Shown in pieces: positions 35,680-48,947 of a stretch of DNA of 64,000 bases. Source of the DNA: Beroe ovata (Eukaryota; Ctenophora; Nuda; Beroida; Beroidae). Where the stretch lies: NCBI GenBank assembly GCA_946803715.1, contig CAMPET010000137.1:1-64000 (forward strand). Reading direction: 5' to 3'. The translations under genes and the position numbers were made by a program. Positions within the stretch are counted from its first letter, which is position 1. Each line of letters begins with the position of its first letter. The notes below the pieces were generated by a model, which was given only the letters and a program-made list of their open reading frames with translations, did not search any database and was not told where the DNA came from.

Positions 35680-37190
35680 AGGGGGAGTGTTAGAGGGAAT
35701 GTGGGAGTTGCCCTGTGGCGGGAACACGAATATAAGGGAGTTTACAAATAATTGGTTAGAGTTAATTAATTCCTGAGATGTGATATGAGTGAAAGAACAA
35801 ACAAATTCTGACTTTGGTCTCAAAATTTGTCCCTCTCAGTCTTCATATCCTTGGTAACCACCCTTCTTTGAATCGATATTTAAACCTAAATTGCTATTAA
35901 ACCTACTCCCTTGGACCTAGTTCTTGCCATTCATCGTCCTTATTAAACCTTACCTCACCATCACAGAGTTTCAATTCATTGCATATATAATCAACAGGTA
36001 ATTTGCCCCCTTTGTTAATGAAAGAGACCTGCCGTAATTAACATGTGTGTGCCTTAGTCTTCCTTTTCTTACAATATAGAAGAAGAAACATAAATCATAT
36101 TAGTCGAAGTTATAGATGCTATTTATAGACATGTATAATGAAGCATTGATGGTGTGTGTGTGCTTATGAGAATGGATAGATCCAATTTATCATTTGTTAA
36201 TTATTTCGCACCCATCTAGCTCTACTGCTACAAACAATGGGGTGAAATCATGAGCTACAATACCTAGTAAGAGTGTCGACATGGTGTAAAGTTCTGGGAG
36301 GGCAGAGCTCCCAAATGACAGAGTACCAAATCTCGATCAGAAGATCTACTCAGAATTGTGAGCACACCAAGTCAGAAGATATGCAATTGCAAAACTCAAC
36401 AGAAATAAGAGGTAAAGCTGCGATAACCAAGTCGAAAAGATGAAAATTCCCCCAATCGAAAAAAAGAGAAATATACACTTCCGTCTTCTTCTTCTTCTTC
36501 CAGAAAAAGCTGCAAAGCACTTCCAGGAACGGTCGTGCCAATGACTAATAACTCACACTCACCACACACAGTTCAGTAGTCTTGTACAGTCCAACAAAAC
36601 ACCTGTAGTCAGAACTTAGATCACTCTTCTCCTAATCTGACTCTTTCCTCTCTGACACATACAGAGAGAGGAGGTGTGTGTGTGTGGGTCAGTGTATACT
36701 CAGCAAACTTGAAGAGGACAGTGTGTCAGTGTATACTCAGCGAACTTGAAGAGGACGATGTATCACGAGGAGCAGAAGTCTGTATACGTTCTGGAAGATA
36801 TGGCGAGATGAAGACGCAGAGAAGATAATATATTTGTAGATAGTGATACAGTCAATGACTGGGAATCAGATCTGAATGAGCAGAGAGGAGAGGTTTGAAG
36901 AGGGAAAACAGAGGTTCAAACTCAAAAATCACACTCCGAGGACTCTAGTCAGAACCTAAAATAGTGGTAGGAAATATACCTACAATATGTCGTGTATTTC
37001 ACACTAATTCTAGCTTAATAATCATATGAAAATATATATAAAACGTGGTCTAACGAGCCACAAGGGTATTGCTGCACACTGCTTATGCTATTATTGTATA
37101 GTTCAGCGTGTTTCACATGCAATTACTAGATGGTCTACGTAAGACATGAGTCACTGGCAGTGTGTGTGTGTCTGTATGTGTGTCTGTGTC
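35680..37190. other. Upstream intron of the channel gene, no exon recognised
   Basis: AT-rich with GTGT-rich patches. No phase-1 minus-strand exon identified. Confidence 0.45.
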
Positions 37191-37194
37191 CACT

Positions 37195-37420
37195 GTGTCA
37201 AAGAAAGTATAACGTGGTAAAAGTGGTGTCAAGTTCAACCTCATATTAGCATGCAGAACGTGGTGTCAAGGCTACGTATTGGTATGTGAAAGTGGTGTCA
37301 AGCGAAGTGGTGTCAAGCGAAGTGGTGTCAAGGATATGTATTGGTATGTGAAAGTGGTGTCAAGGCAACGTATTAGCATGTGAAAGTGGTGTCAAGCGAA
37401 GTGGTGTCAAGGACCTAACC
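37195..37420 (+). repeat. AGTGGTGTCAAG minisatellite array
   Basis: About ten copies of (a)agtggtgtcaag, alternating with cgaagtggtgtcaag and with a longer spacer gtattggcatgtga. Confidence 0.85.
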
Positions 37421-38551
37421 TGATTCCCGTGCAGCTATCAACTCCATATCACGCCCTGCGCAACTGCAAGCACTCCACCAAATATCGGCAGAGGGGGAAT
37501 CCCATGCAAATATAGACTCCACCCTCTAATCATAGATCCTAATCTATAATAGTAGAGTCTGCTGGATATGTTCCTAATTATAGGTCACTCACTTACAGAC
37601 TAGATATCATAACATATGGGCGTGTTTCATATAGCAACTCTTTGCAGTCATCCCGCCCTCTGCAAAGTTATTGGGTATCCTGGATACTCACAGTAATGCT
37701 GGTATGCTTTCGCATTGGACTTATATTATACAGGATAGTTACAAATTCTTGTCCAAATTTGCTTCACAAACTGGTACCTATACCTAATAAGATTGATATA
37801 GGACTTGTCGAATCTTGTAGCTCTTAGAGCTGCTCTACTGTCCCTCACAGTACAGCACACTTTGAGCTGTATACCTTCTCAGATAGTCAGATAGGCTTAT
37901 ATACTAGTACTCCAGCTGCTGTATCATTAGAGTATGTACTTCTACATGAGNAAGTATCGGCATGTGAAAGTGGTGTCAAGGCAACGTATAAGCATGTGAA
38001 AGTGGTGTCAAGCGAAGTCGTGTCAAGGACCTAACCTGATTCCCGTGCAGCTATCAACTCCATATCACGCCCTGCACAACTGCAAGCAGTCCACCAAATA
38101 TCGGCAGAGGGTAATCCCATGTAAATATAGACTCCACCCTCTAATCATAGATCCTAATCTTTAATAGTAGAGTCTGCTGGATATGTTCCTAATTATAGGT
38201 CACTCACTAACAGACCAGATATCGTAACATATGGGCGTGGTTCATATTGCAACTCTCTGCAGTCACCCCGCCCTCTGCAAAGTTATTGGGTATCCTGGAT
38301 ACTCACAGTAATGCTGGTATGCTTTCGCATTGGACGTACACTATACAGGACAGTTACTGATTCTGGCCCAAATTTGCTACACAAACTGGTACCTATAATA
38401 AGATTGGTATAGGACTTGTCGAATCTTAATCAGCTCTTGGAGCTGCTCTACTGTGCCCCCTACAGCACACTTTGACCTGTATACCTTCTCAGATAGGCTT
38501 ATATACTAGTACTCCTGCTGCTGTATCATTAGAGTATGTACTTCTACATGA
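37340..38551. repeat. Two ~600-bp direct copies flanking a single N (37951)
   Basis: Sequence about 37340-37950 repeats at 37952-38551 with small differences; both copies end at the phrase gtatgtacttctacatgag. The N lies exactly at the boundary. Confidence 0.9.
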
Positions 38552-38559
38552 GATAGATT

Positions 38560-41430
38560 TATAGACAAAGGAGCGTTTATATCATATATAATATAGAGTA
38601 CACACTATTTGAGGGAGGGGAGGATGGCTTAATGTATGCTCAGTAATTAGAGGGCTAAATATAGATTATAAGCATGTGTATTGTCTGTAGGATGTCTTAT
38701 CTGTTGTTATCGTAGTAGGGGTATTGTGCTGAGAGACCTTATGTCTTCCGAAGCAGAAAAGCGTGGATTTCAAGCAGGATGGGATGGGATAAGACCAGAA
38801 GAGAAGTGGAAGAAGGAATTGATTCCTCTTGTATTATAATTGAGATCAAATGCATCATAGAACACTGAATGTATAACACTGGGCAGTTTATACATGACTC
38901 GCGTCCTTCAGTAACCTTGTATCCTAGTCCTCATTATACCCAGACCTAAATTACCCTGTATCCTGTAGTTTACCTGTTGTAGGTACCTATAGTTATCCTG
39001 TAGATACCCAGCACTCTGTATCCTGTATCCACACACACACACAGGAGCTTATTATCCTCTCTCTCACATAAAGAGAGCGTGGCCACACCCACGACTCTTA
39101 TTAAACAATCATGCGCTTGTATACAATATGATGCTTGTAGTCCGGGAAGATCTTTGTTAATCTGACTTATTAAACCTCCTGTTCACAGGGCTTGGTTTGG
39201 GTATAGGACTGAGCATGCAGCAGAAGCTCTTATGAAAGTGACCATCCAATTGACTGCTGATTGGCTGGATATAATCCTATATTTTGGATAATTTAATTCC
39301 GTTGAAAACCTATTCCGTTTAAACACAATCCCTACAAGGAAGGCCAAACTGTGTCCGAAAATGGTTTAGAGTATCGATCAATTGATTTGGATGGTATGAA
39401 ATATACCTCTTATTATGGCCATTTAGCATTTTAGCACCTGATTTTCAAAAACACAATAGGTTCAAGTACCTTGAATGATGTATCCAAACATTGGATGCTT
39501 CTCCGAAAACTGCTTAAAGAAAATTAAAACCTAACAATGAGAACTGAGGGAATGTCTAGGTTGATGATATTCAAGATGGACCGTTCAGTGAAGTCTGAAA
39601 AGTTTAATACATAATTGAGTGAAATGATCAATTCAGCATCCATTATACGCCTATTAACACTCAGCATTGACAAATTACCGTTTCTGAGGGAACAAAAAAC
39701 GGGGAGGGGTAACCATGACGACTCATTATGACGTTAATCAACGCAGTTACAACCACAGTAATTTTCTGTGTGGGAGACACAGTATGAAAATAGGTGAAAT
39801 AATGGGTGAAACTAAATATTAATCTGGAATAAGCAATGAAATATGCAAATGGAGGCTTTGAGATCGACAGAAGAAGAGTTGGTCAGAACAAGTAAACTGT
39901 GACTTAAATATATTAATTTATGCGGGATATTATGCTGTTGATTTAGTTTATATTGGAGTAATACATGGCTATTTACCTATTCATTGGTGATAATTCATCT
40001 CTTCAAAACATCAGAAATTATGCAAAAACCGCAACTACGATCGCACATCCTTATTTTCTTTCATACAAAAACTATAGGACAGGAATTGCACTTGTGAATT
40101 GTATACCTGTATCTGCAGCATGGAAAATCGTTGAAAAATTCATCTCTCTTGTCCTAGCTCATATGTGGAAAGCAAGCTAACCAACACCAGTAGTACCACA
40201 GACACATATATGAAGTTGGTCTGAACTAAGTATGAAGTAGGCTACCACAGTCTATGGTATAAATAATTACTGTACACTGTCTGTCACGTCATCTGTCACT
40301 TGATTTCCTGGTTCAGGTAATTTATACATGTCAAGACATGCGCTCCCTACCTGTCCTAAATTTAGAGGATTTTGGATGACTTAAGTGTACAAGACAAATT
40401 TACAAGTTTCTCAATACGTCCATGACATACCTACTAATTAGAAGTGATATTTTCCCAATAGTAGGCCATGGATTTAGATTAAGAACCACTGAGACTTACC
40501 TGGTCAAAGATATATCTTCACAAAGTTTGAAAAGGACAACAAAACAAAACAATGTATGACCATTGAAATGACTTCCCCTGTAGATCAAGTATATCCTTCA
40601 CTATTGTCTTATTCTACTATTGAAGTACAGGATATAATCAGATCAAGATGCAGAATTTAACGTTCTAGGGAAGACATACACATAGACATTGCAGTAGTAT
40701 TAGGGTCTTGTGTCCTTGTGATATAGCCTCTAGACATCAGGGTGTGTGTATTATCATGTTATGATACTGATAGTGATAGCCACCATTTGGTGATTATGTG
40801 CTGGAAATTGGATTACTTTTGAATATAATATGAGAATGTGCAGGCTCGACATCCCTGGTATGATTTATGTTGGGATATGACCATGTTGGACCAACACTTC
40901 ACTGTGGATTCATTTGTGGAAAATAGACATGATCAGGAAAAAAACAGGGTACTCTTCCCTGGTATTAAAGAACGTTACCTTCGCCAGCAGCACAACCAAC
41001 TACCAGCTAAACCAACTACCAGCTAAACCAAGCGGAAAAGTATACAATATCAGAGACAGTCCCAAGAGCATATAACCTTGTAACTATTGTGTACGATGGT
41101 TTTGTATCTTGTAGCTATGGTGATGTTACCATGGTAACGTCAGTCAAGCGTACAGTTGTGATGATTCTGGGTGAACTAATTGTTGAAGAGCAGGGCCATT
41201 ATGGTACTTGGCTAAACGCCATTTTTGGACTTGAACTACCTATCACAAGAAGGTTCTGTTAATCTCTAAAGCAAGACCCAAACAAATGCAGCCCATCACA
41301 TATTTTTAGGAAGGTCCTTGGTATAAAGTAAGTACTGAATGATGAATAATAAAGACAACCCAATGATACAGATTTAGGTAAAGGATACATTATAGTCCAT
41401 ACGATATATAAACAAACTTCTCTGTATTTC
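38560..41430. other. Non-coding, likely intron of the channel gene
   Basis: No coding segment supported. Contains a perfect X-box-like palindrome at 41125-41138. Confidence 0.45.
41125..41138. promoter_or_regulatory. Perfect palindromic X-box-like site GTTACCATGGTAAC
   Basis: A 14-base perfect palindrome fitting the RFX X-box, about 300 bases from the candidate ball-type first exon at 41435-41537 (on its 3' side). Confidence 0.35.
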
Positions 41431-41434
41431 TTAC

Positions 41435-41537
41435 CATGTTCAGGTTTACAATCGGGTGCAGGTGACGATATGATGTATCCATGATTGTCCTTTTCCTTTA
41501 CCCTCTTCCTCGCAATTATAGCAGCAACTGCAGCCAT
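41435..41537 (-). CDS. Candidate alternative first exon of the Kv channel, inactivation-ball-like
   Basis: ATG at 41535-41537 opens a 34-codon frame starting MAAVAAIIARKRVKEK and ending ...CKPEH plus G before a donor G|GTAAGA. The start context (GATATGG) is acceptable. The phase-1 donor matches the phase-1 acceptor of the channel exon at 35672, giving ...CKPEH-G-PNANAMAG. A short hydrophobic N-terminus followed by clustered basic residues is the known form of the N-type inactivation ball of Shaker, which also begins MAAVAG. The linkage to the channel is inferred from phase, strand and peptide character; a 5.8-kb intron would separate them. Confidence 0.5.
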
Positions 41538-42899
41538 ATCACCAACCAGACACTTCAGCAGCAGTAGTAGGAGTCGTAGTAGATTTTATGAAGGAGTAGG
41601 TCCCACAAACCACCACAGACAAAGAGAAAGTAGGGTTTATGAAGGAGTAGATTCTACAGAAGGGGACTGCCGCTTAGACCAGGGGGTAGAAAGTGGAAAT
41701 CTTCAACTTTTTCATCATTCCAAGTTTATAGTCTGGTCATTTAAAGATGTAGTAGCTTCGGTTAGAAGTAGAAAAATGAACAGAGCGTTTATTATCGACA
41801 GAGCAGAGAAATAAATTGGAGGGAAATGATTGAAATAAGAGAAAAGAATCGGCAATTTCCACTGAATTTATTAACAAAGATCATCGCTATAACTGCTGTA
41901 GTGCTGCACTACAGTGACTGAGTATGTGCAGTGACTGAATGTGCGTAGTGATTGAAAGAGTGCAGTGACTGAGTAGTGAGTGTGCAGTGTACGCAGTGAC
42001 TGCAGCACCACCAGATGACTTCTATAGAAAGTCAACAACAACAACAATAATAAATCGTTTAAAGAGCATGGCGGATCTTCTAGCAGAGGTCTCACAACAA
42101 ACACGTGATTTTGTATTGAATTAAAGCGGCTTATATACTTCGCTCTGCACTAGAGAAGATCATGACTTTGAGTGTGTCAGCAACAGCGGCGAAATATACC
42201 ATCATCCAGCGTGTAATCATTGAGATAATAGATTTATATGCTGGGAGGATTTATCATTAAGAGCATGGAAATGAGGAGGAAATTGGTAATATTTAGGTTA
42301 TTTTAAACGGGGTTTACTCGTGAGGTTCTGAGCGTATAGGGTATGTTCGCCGTAATAAAGCCTTTACAGCGCGATCATTAAAGTGTGTTCTAAATGATCT
42401 AAGGCAAGGATCTCTTTATATATTAGATGAGGAAATCACGGTGTATTCGCATCATAAGCTCAGGATGGTTCCTGTCCAAAAACTCAGGTGTTTTCAGAAT
42501 AAACAATGTAGGAGAGGAAAGTAGACAAACACACACGCGCGCGCGCGGGCAAGGGAAATCTGTGGGTATACTAGAATGATGGGCATGCGCACACATAAAA
42601 TGCTTATCTGTAAAGTATAACTAACCACTATTGGACCAGTAAGAGGGAACAAACACATAAACACACAAACATACACATGTAGCTGTACTACAAACACTCC
42701 TACAAACAAAGAGCCACACCCAGGGTATATGCCTATAACTACATTCTATAGGTATTCGTGTGTATGCTGGCTCTATGTTATAGAGCGGGCCAAGAGTCAG
42801 AGTATATCATAATAACTATATCTAGAAGAATAGTAGGGTTATATATACAACCTATATTGGTATAAGTGGAGGTGGTTTGGGATGAGCGTATATACTACT

Positions 42900-43160
42900 A
42901 TAACCTTATAACGACAGAGAGAGGGGGGGGGCTGTGGGGTCTTTACCATATTATATAAGTGTATGCATGCCTATACTAAAGTATATATATAGGTCTCTGA
43001 GTAGAGTAGGGGAGAGAGTCTTATATTATAGGAGAGAGAGAGAGCGTGGTATATTGTTATACAGGATTAGTTAAGTCCGTAGTTATAATATAGTGGTAGG
43101 GAAGTGACCTGCTGCGCGCGAGAGAGAGAGAGAGGGACAGGGGTTGAGGGGGTGGGGTCA
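42900..43160. repeat. GA/G-rich low-complexity stretch
   Basis: Several GAGAGA and poly-G runs; one (GA)n run near 43121 is preceded by gcgcgcga. Confidence 0.7.
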
Positions 43161-44154
43161 GGGACTGAAGTTAGGGGATGAAACTATAGGGAGTGAGGAG
43201 GGAGAGTGGGGGTTGACTACTGACTACTTGACTATGATCTAGGTGAGGTACATATTCATGAATCGAGTCAAGATTAGTGATGTCCAAATCAGTATTATCA
43301 GTCATGAGAAAAGGGCTATAGAATATAGTGAATACCATGTAACTATGTAAGGATAAAAACTCACGACCGTAAAACGTAAATCCAGAGGACTGTGAACAAT
43401 GAACAAATACCGTTTTAAAAGCCGCTTACTATTGTACCAGGACCTTTGTGTTTTTCATATGATAAATACGGGCTCTCGACGTCAAAGTTCCGAAGTAGAT
43501 CATAAGAGAAATTCCGCTCGCGCGTGGGGAATGACTTGAAATAGGAAAAAATGTGCGTTCAAAACGCGCTCCGTGCGGAGCGGTCAGATAAATTCCGATA
43601 GGATTTTTTTTTCCGAAAAAAGGTTGTTCTACTTGGAACTCATCGACATACGTATATAGTAAGCAATTCTGAGAAGCTGAACAATGAACACAATAGTGAC
43701 CTATGAAGAGTATAAACGGTGAAAGTTACAGACAAAACACATAGGTTCGTGCGTGAGACATTGGGGAAAAGTATTATACAGGAAAATGTAGTCGAGAGAT
43801 AAATTATATGGGATAGTATAGACAGTAATAGACGATGGAGACTGGAGAATGGGATAATTATTTAACACTATGACACTATCGGATGGGATTATGTCAGAAC
43901 TTTAGGCATATGTCATCTGGTAGATAGGTGATGATCTAGTGGGGTAATTAAAAATTAGCGTTTTGCCGAAGGAGTGGTTTGAAAGGTTTGGAGGATTCAG
44001 TGGAGCAAATTACGAGATTATATTTTGAGCTACGATTAGTTGTTTTCACCAAAATCTATGGTGTGAAAATCGAAAACGTGATCTACGAGAAGGGTGATGA
44101 GTGACAGAATACGTCAGAGTGTAGCGATGAAAGATAACAAAGCTGGTGTTACAA

Positions 44155-44640
44155 TAGAGTGGTGTCAGTGTGAAGTGGTGTCAAGGAAGGAGAAATGTGA
44201 TGTTTCGGTGCCAACGAAAAAGTGGTGTCAAGAGAAATAAGCCTAGAGTGACTGCTGGCAGAGAGAAAGAAGTGTCTAGAGGAATTGGTGTCAAGAAAAA
44301 GCGATGTCAAGGAGCTGGAGGAATACGAAATGAGAGTGGTGTCAACAACGATCTGATACGAGTTGTATCAATTATCAAGGCCCACATGTATCGACATTGA
44401 ATAATGGCAGCACTGACCACATTGAAACATGTCACATTGTCACACTGTTGTACCAGTGTAAAACCGCTGAAGTGTGATCTCAGTCTGAGTGGTGTCAAAG
44501 TACAGAGTGGTGTCAAAGTACAGAGTGGTGTCAAAGAACAGACTGGTGTCAGAGTACAAACTGGTGTCAGAGTACGGTATGGTGTCGTACAGAGTGGTGT
44601 CAGCATGAAAGTGGTGTCGGACTTAAAGTAGTGTCAATGA
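44155..44640 (+). repeat. AGTGGTGTCAAG minisatellite array
   Basis: About fifteen degenerate copies, densest at 44490-44630 (agagtggtgtcaaagtac units). A second, looser part starts at 44155. Confidence 0.85.
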
Positions 44641-45349
44641 AAATCGATTTCAGAATGCTAATGAGGTCGATGTTAGCCTTCAAATCATCCTAGGACCATA
44701 GGATCTCAAGAGATATTTATGTCAGTCAAGCAAACAGGACACAGCTGACGCTAGATGTTATATGAACACAGCTGATGGACCATTGTATGCGCATATATAA
44801 ATACCGTCCTATCCTGCGCAAGCAATCTTGTCCAATGTCCGTGACTGACTGAACTATTGTCATCATATATAGACCGGGTTCATGGGATTGAGGAAAACTG
44901 TATGATATGGTTGAGCTCTAATTCTCAAAAACCACGAGTGTTCGCGTGCGCATAACCGTGGAAACTAGTGGAACGCTACGGGCGAGATTGATAAATCTGA
45001 AGCTGAGGAGGAGCTTTAGGAGCATGAAATGATTTTGGGGAAAAATATGTCAACAGGGGGTCAAACGGCGTAATCTTAATGCAATGCTACCTCACGTATA
45101 ATTGAATTCGAGACCCATAATAATTAGGTTTTATTACGAGCAACATATAGGTACACAATCATAACCCTTATAATATAATGCTGCTATGAGGGAATGGTAA
45201 ATTATGATAATTAAGGAAAGTTTTATCAAGGATAATAAATCTGCAATAATTATGCTACACACACCTTTAATGATAGCACACACACACACATACCTTATAT
45301 TGAGGAACTTTTTGTATGTAGACAAAGCAAATTAAGATCAACGCTCTTA

Positions 45350-46200
45350 ACTAATGTATGAAGAGCAGTAGCATATTGTGATTATAAATTAGTTGTTACA
45401 ATTAAATATTGCTAGGGATAGCTCAATGTGAGAATTTCATTATTGAATATGGTGCAACGTCACAAAACTTCGATTTTCTGCGTTCAAATTTGTTAAAAAA
45501 AGAACAGTAGCGCCGAAAAAAGGAAACTTTTTACAGGAATAAAGGCGAACCAATTTCAGAAATAGAGATTTTGAAGAAAATAGAGATTTTGAAGCCGTTG
45601 ATGATTCAAGGTCCAAGGGATTAAATTCATGTGAGGAGAAAACCTATCTTTTCCTGAAGGTAAAGGATTCAGCTTACAGGTGAACGGAAAAACGCCTACA
45701 CCGCGATGGGTTAATAAAATATCACAAAATCTGTCAATAACGTAAATACCCATGGTCGAAACGATGATATTATATGTGCATAAATTCGATATTTTATGCA
45801 AATGATCATAATAGTCGGGCTGAAGTTCAAGTGTGTCTAACTTTCAACCGTATATTAATTGCGCAACTGTTTAACCTATTATCATAGCTCCTGTCAAAGT
45901 TGAATAGTCAATCATGGTGCTGTTTTAGTTGATGAAGGAGTAATATTAGGTTTGCTTTTCGAAGGCAAATCATATAGTTGTGGGATTGCGAAATCCCACT
46001 CATCAACGGCTATCATATAAGCATATATACCTGGAAATGAAAAATTCAAAAACCGGTCACATACAGGGGATCAAGGGTCGAATGAATGATTCACTGCAAA
46101 TACACGGCTAACATAATATAACCAAGTACAATGGATGATTCATGAGAATATTGGAGATTCAAGACGCGCACATTGCACAGATTGAATAATTCATACCACT
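45350..46200. other. No gene seen
   Basis: AT-rich non-coding sequence, no splice-bounded frame that I can support. Confidence 0.45.
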
Positions 46201-46204
46201 GTTT

Positions 46205-46322
46205 ATCACTCACACGCACACATACATCTATCCCCACACGCACACACACACACACATACATCCATCCCCACACGCACACACACACACATACATTCATCCC
46301 CACACGCACACACACGCACGCA
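46205..46322. repeat. CA-rich minisatellite, ~36-bp unit
   Basis: Units of CACA runs ending in tacatycatccccacacg occur three times in a row. Confidence 0.85.
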
Positions 46323-47912
46323 TAGTCTAGACGTGGCTCTATAACGCATTGTGGCCACTACAGAATCTGGGATTATAGTAGTCACGGATAGGATTATACT
46401 GATACTAGAAAACCCGCCAAGTGGACGTGATACACTACCCATTGAAAGACACCACGACGTTACTTCAGAACGACAGCTTAACAATAACATGACCTGTGAT
46501 CAAAATCCAACCTACTTATTTGAACCACTGATTTGATGAAGGAGCACTTGGTCACAATTCACCCATTTCTTCGAATAAGCACAGAAAATGGTGCTTCCGT
46601 TAATCGTTTCAATTTGTGCAGCGTATTGTTACCGAAAATAGCATCGTATTTTACCATGAGTCGAAAAGAATAACTGCAGAGCAAAAGCAACAATTGTCAA
46701 CTCAAGAAAAAATTTGACCGTTGCTCGAATCAGAACCTACTTGCATTCATCCCATCAACGAAAACTAAAACGTTATCAGGGCACCATCATCATAAATGAG
46801 CTCCCACTTCACTATTACAGTAATAGCACGTATCCATGGCAACGCGCACTTTAACTTCAAAATCAGCACGTGCATTTCGTGACGGACATACAGAAATAAA
46901 TAAATACAAACAAACAACCAAATTATAATAGAGATAGGGGTGACTATAAGTATAACAGAAAAGGGAAGAATGGAGTGATTTCCTATATGCGAAGTGGAGC
47001 TATCTATCGTATAGACATCGGGGTCGCCAAATATTTTCGCAAACACTCGAACGAGAAAAATTACGGTTCTTTCAGAATTAGAGAGAGAAACTTTTCAACG
47101 CCGTTCCACAAAAACAGACCAGAGCATCCACCCCACTTTTGATAATAAATAAAAAAGGGTATAGCAATTTGATAGTAGCCAACGCACAGGGTACGTGACG
47201 ACTAACGGTAAAAAGCGAGATATGTATACGGACTTGTGATTTTAACTTTTTAAATACGTGTGAAAACTCGGGAAAATAATAAATTGGGTTTAAAACGTGA
47301 GGACGGGGGTTTTTATAGTTCATAGATGTCGGGTTATGAGGAGTATAGTTATTGAATGGTGCCAAGCGCTAACATTTTGTCGGTAAACCCTTTTGCATAT
47401 GATAATATATTGACAATCACCCACGTCATTCGAATTTATCCCAAGTCATATAATTGAATACAATTAGCGAAATTTCGGAGTGTCGAATAAATACAATAGC
47501 ACGATTTTTAGCAATTCTTAATTGGAAATAATGGATATGAATTATTGCTATTAATTCATAAACACACATGGCCTGCCACAGTGGCTCGTGTTAGTGTGGT
47601 AAAGAAGAAATAAACACAATCCGAATCATAACACTGCTACACATGCACACACACACGTACGGCACATATTATGTTTCGATCCGCATGAAAAATTGCAAGA
47701 TTATAAAATTCCGGAGAAAAATTAGATCGAGCTTAAATTAGAAAATGTGAGCTGAGAAAAAGGCGAGCGAGTTTTTATGAGAGTGAGCGTGAAAGATTCA
47801 TAAAGTTGCATACTGTTTTAGAATCGAGAAAGTAAACAGGAAGATTCAGAAAACAAATCGTGTGGAATTGGATGAACCGGTGTATACTTGTTGTTTTGAT
47901 TGATCGTTATAG

Positions 47913-48041
47913 ATAGAAGCCAACCGTATCCAGTTGAATAAACTTATTGAAGATTTGTGCGATTGGAATGATCCTCAAGGGATAAAAACCAGGAAAAAAT
48001 GGGCGTGGCCTTCGCCGGGAAATGTTCTTCCTCGTGACATA
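47913..48041 (+). CDS. Candidate isolated coding exon, family not recognised
   Basis: Between an acceptor ending cgttatag and a strong donor CATA|GTAAGT lies a 43-codon phase 0-0 frame: IEANRIQLNKLIEDLCDWND, then basic and Trp-rich RKKWAWPSPGNVLPRDI. The peptide composition looks like real protein, but no partner exon was found on the plus strand nearby. It could belong to a gene with long introns or be chance. Confidence 0.3.
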
Positions 48042-48947
48042 GTAAGTTATACGCTGACTCCTATCTCCAAGTTGAGCAATGGTTCGCGGGAAAAAAACTT
48101 CTTGGACAAGATAATCTTCCAACCCAGACGAATAATTTTTTCGGCAAATGAAGGAATTTGTACGGGTTCCAACTTGATTTATGAATTTCGTACACGTTCC
48201 AAACTTATACATGCTGAAACATTGACCAGTCTATATTTGTCTGTGTGTGTGTGTGTGTCTGTAGCAGGCAGCAGCATATATGAGTTTAAACGTATAGGTA
48301 TCTTTGGACAGCAGACAGTTTTGCAAAAAACGACCTTGGTTTCACACCTCATGACGACACCAAACACCCAATACTCCAGACATACGTCCTGAACCTTCCT
48401 CCTATATCCTCCTGTTTCCTCCATCCATTTTTTCCCAAAAACCACATAAGATATGGCTCATCCTTTACTAGACGTAAAAAGTAGCAAGACCTTGAAAAAA
48501 GGAACATCATCATTACCTCCATTGACATTTCTGTATATGTGATATTCGCTCCTCATGTGGGTGCTGGTGATTCCTTCCTTTTTCCTCTTCAGGAGTTTTG
48601 ATATGATATAATTTCATCAACTGTCAGGGTGGTTTTGCCGTAGTATAAGAACCCTATTTCGCTCCTTTACAAACCAAATGTCATGCAAACAGCGCTACAT
48701 TAATCGAGAAATATATATATATATTATCGTCAACTTCTTGTCAACAAAAATAATGGAGAAAGCGAAACGTATAATATAATTTCGAACTATAAACATACAT
48801 TAGAGAGAATAAAGAGCAGAGAGAGAGTGTGAGAGAAAAGTACAATGCATACGATAAGAATCATCAATGATATGCAAGATTTGTAAGTATCAGACAAAAG
48901 AATATACGAGGGATGGGAATGGAGTGATTCAATGATGATAAACATGA

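Noticed and set aside
44307-44631. Open frames with regular LTPVCTLTPLC or SGVKVQSGV repeats
   Set aside because: They are the translated AGTGGTGTCAAG minisatellite, not a protein repeat.
46765-47046. 93-codon minus frame with hydrophobic stretches
   Set aside because: No ATG start or splice borders; hydrophobicity is expected from T-rich sequence.
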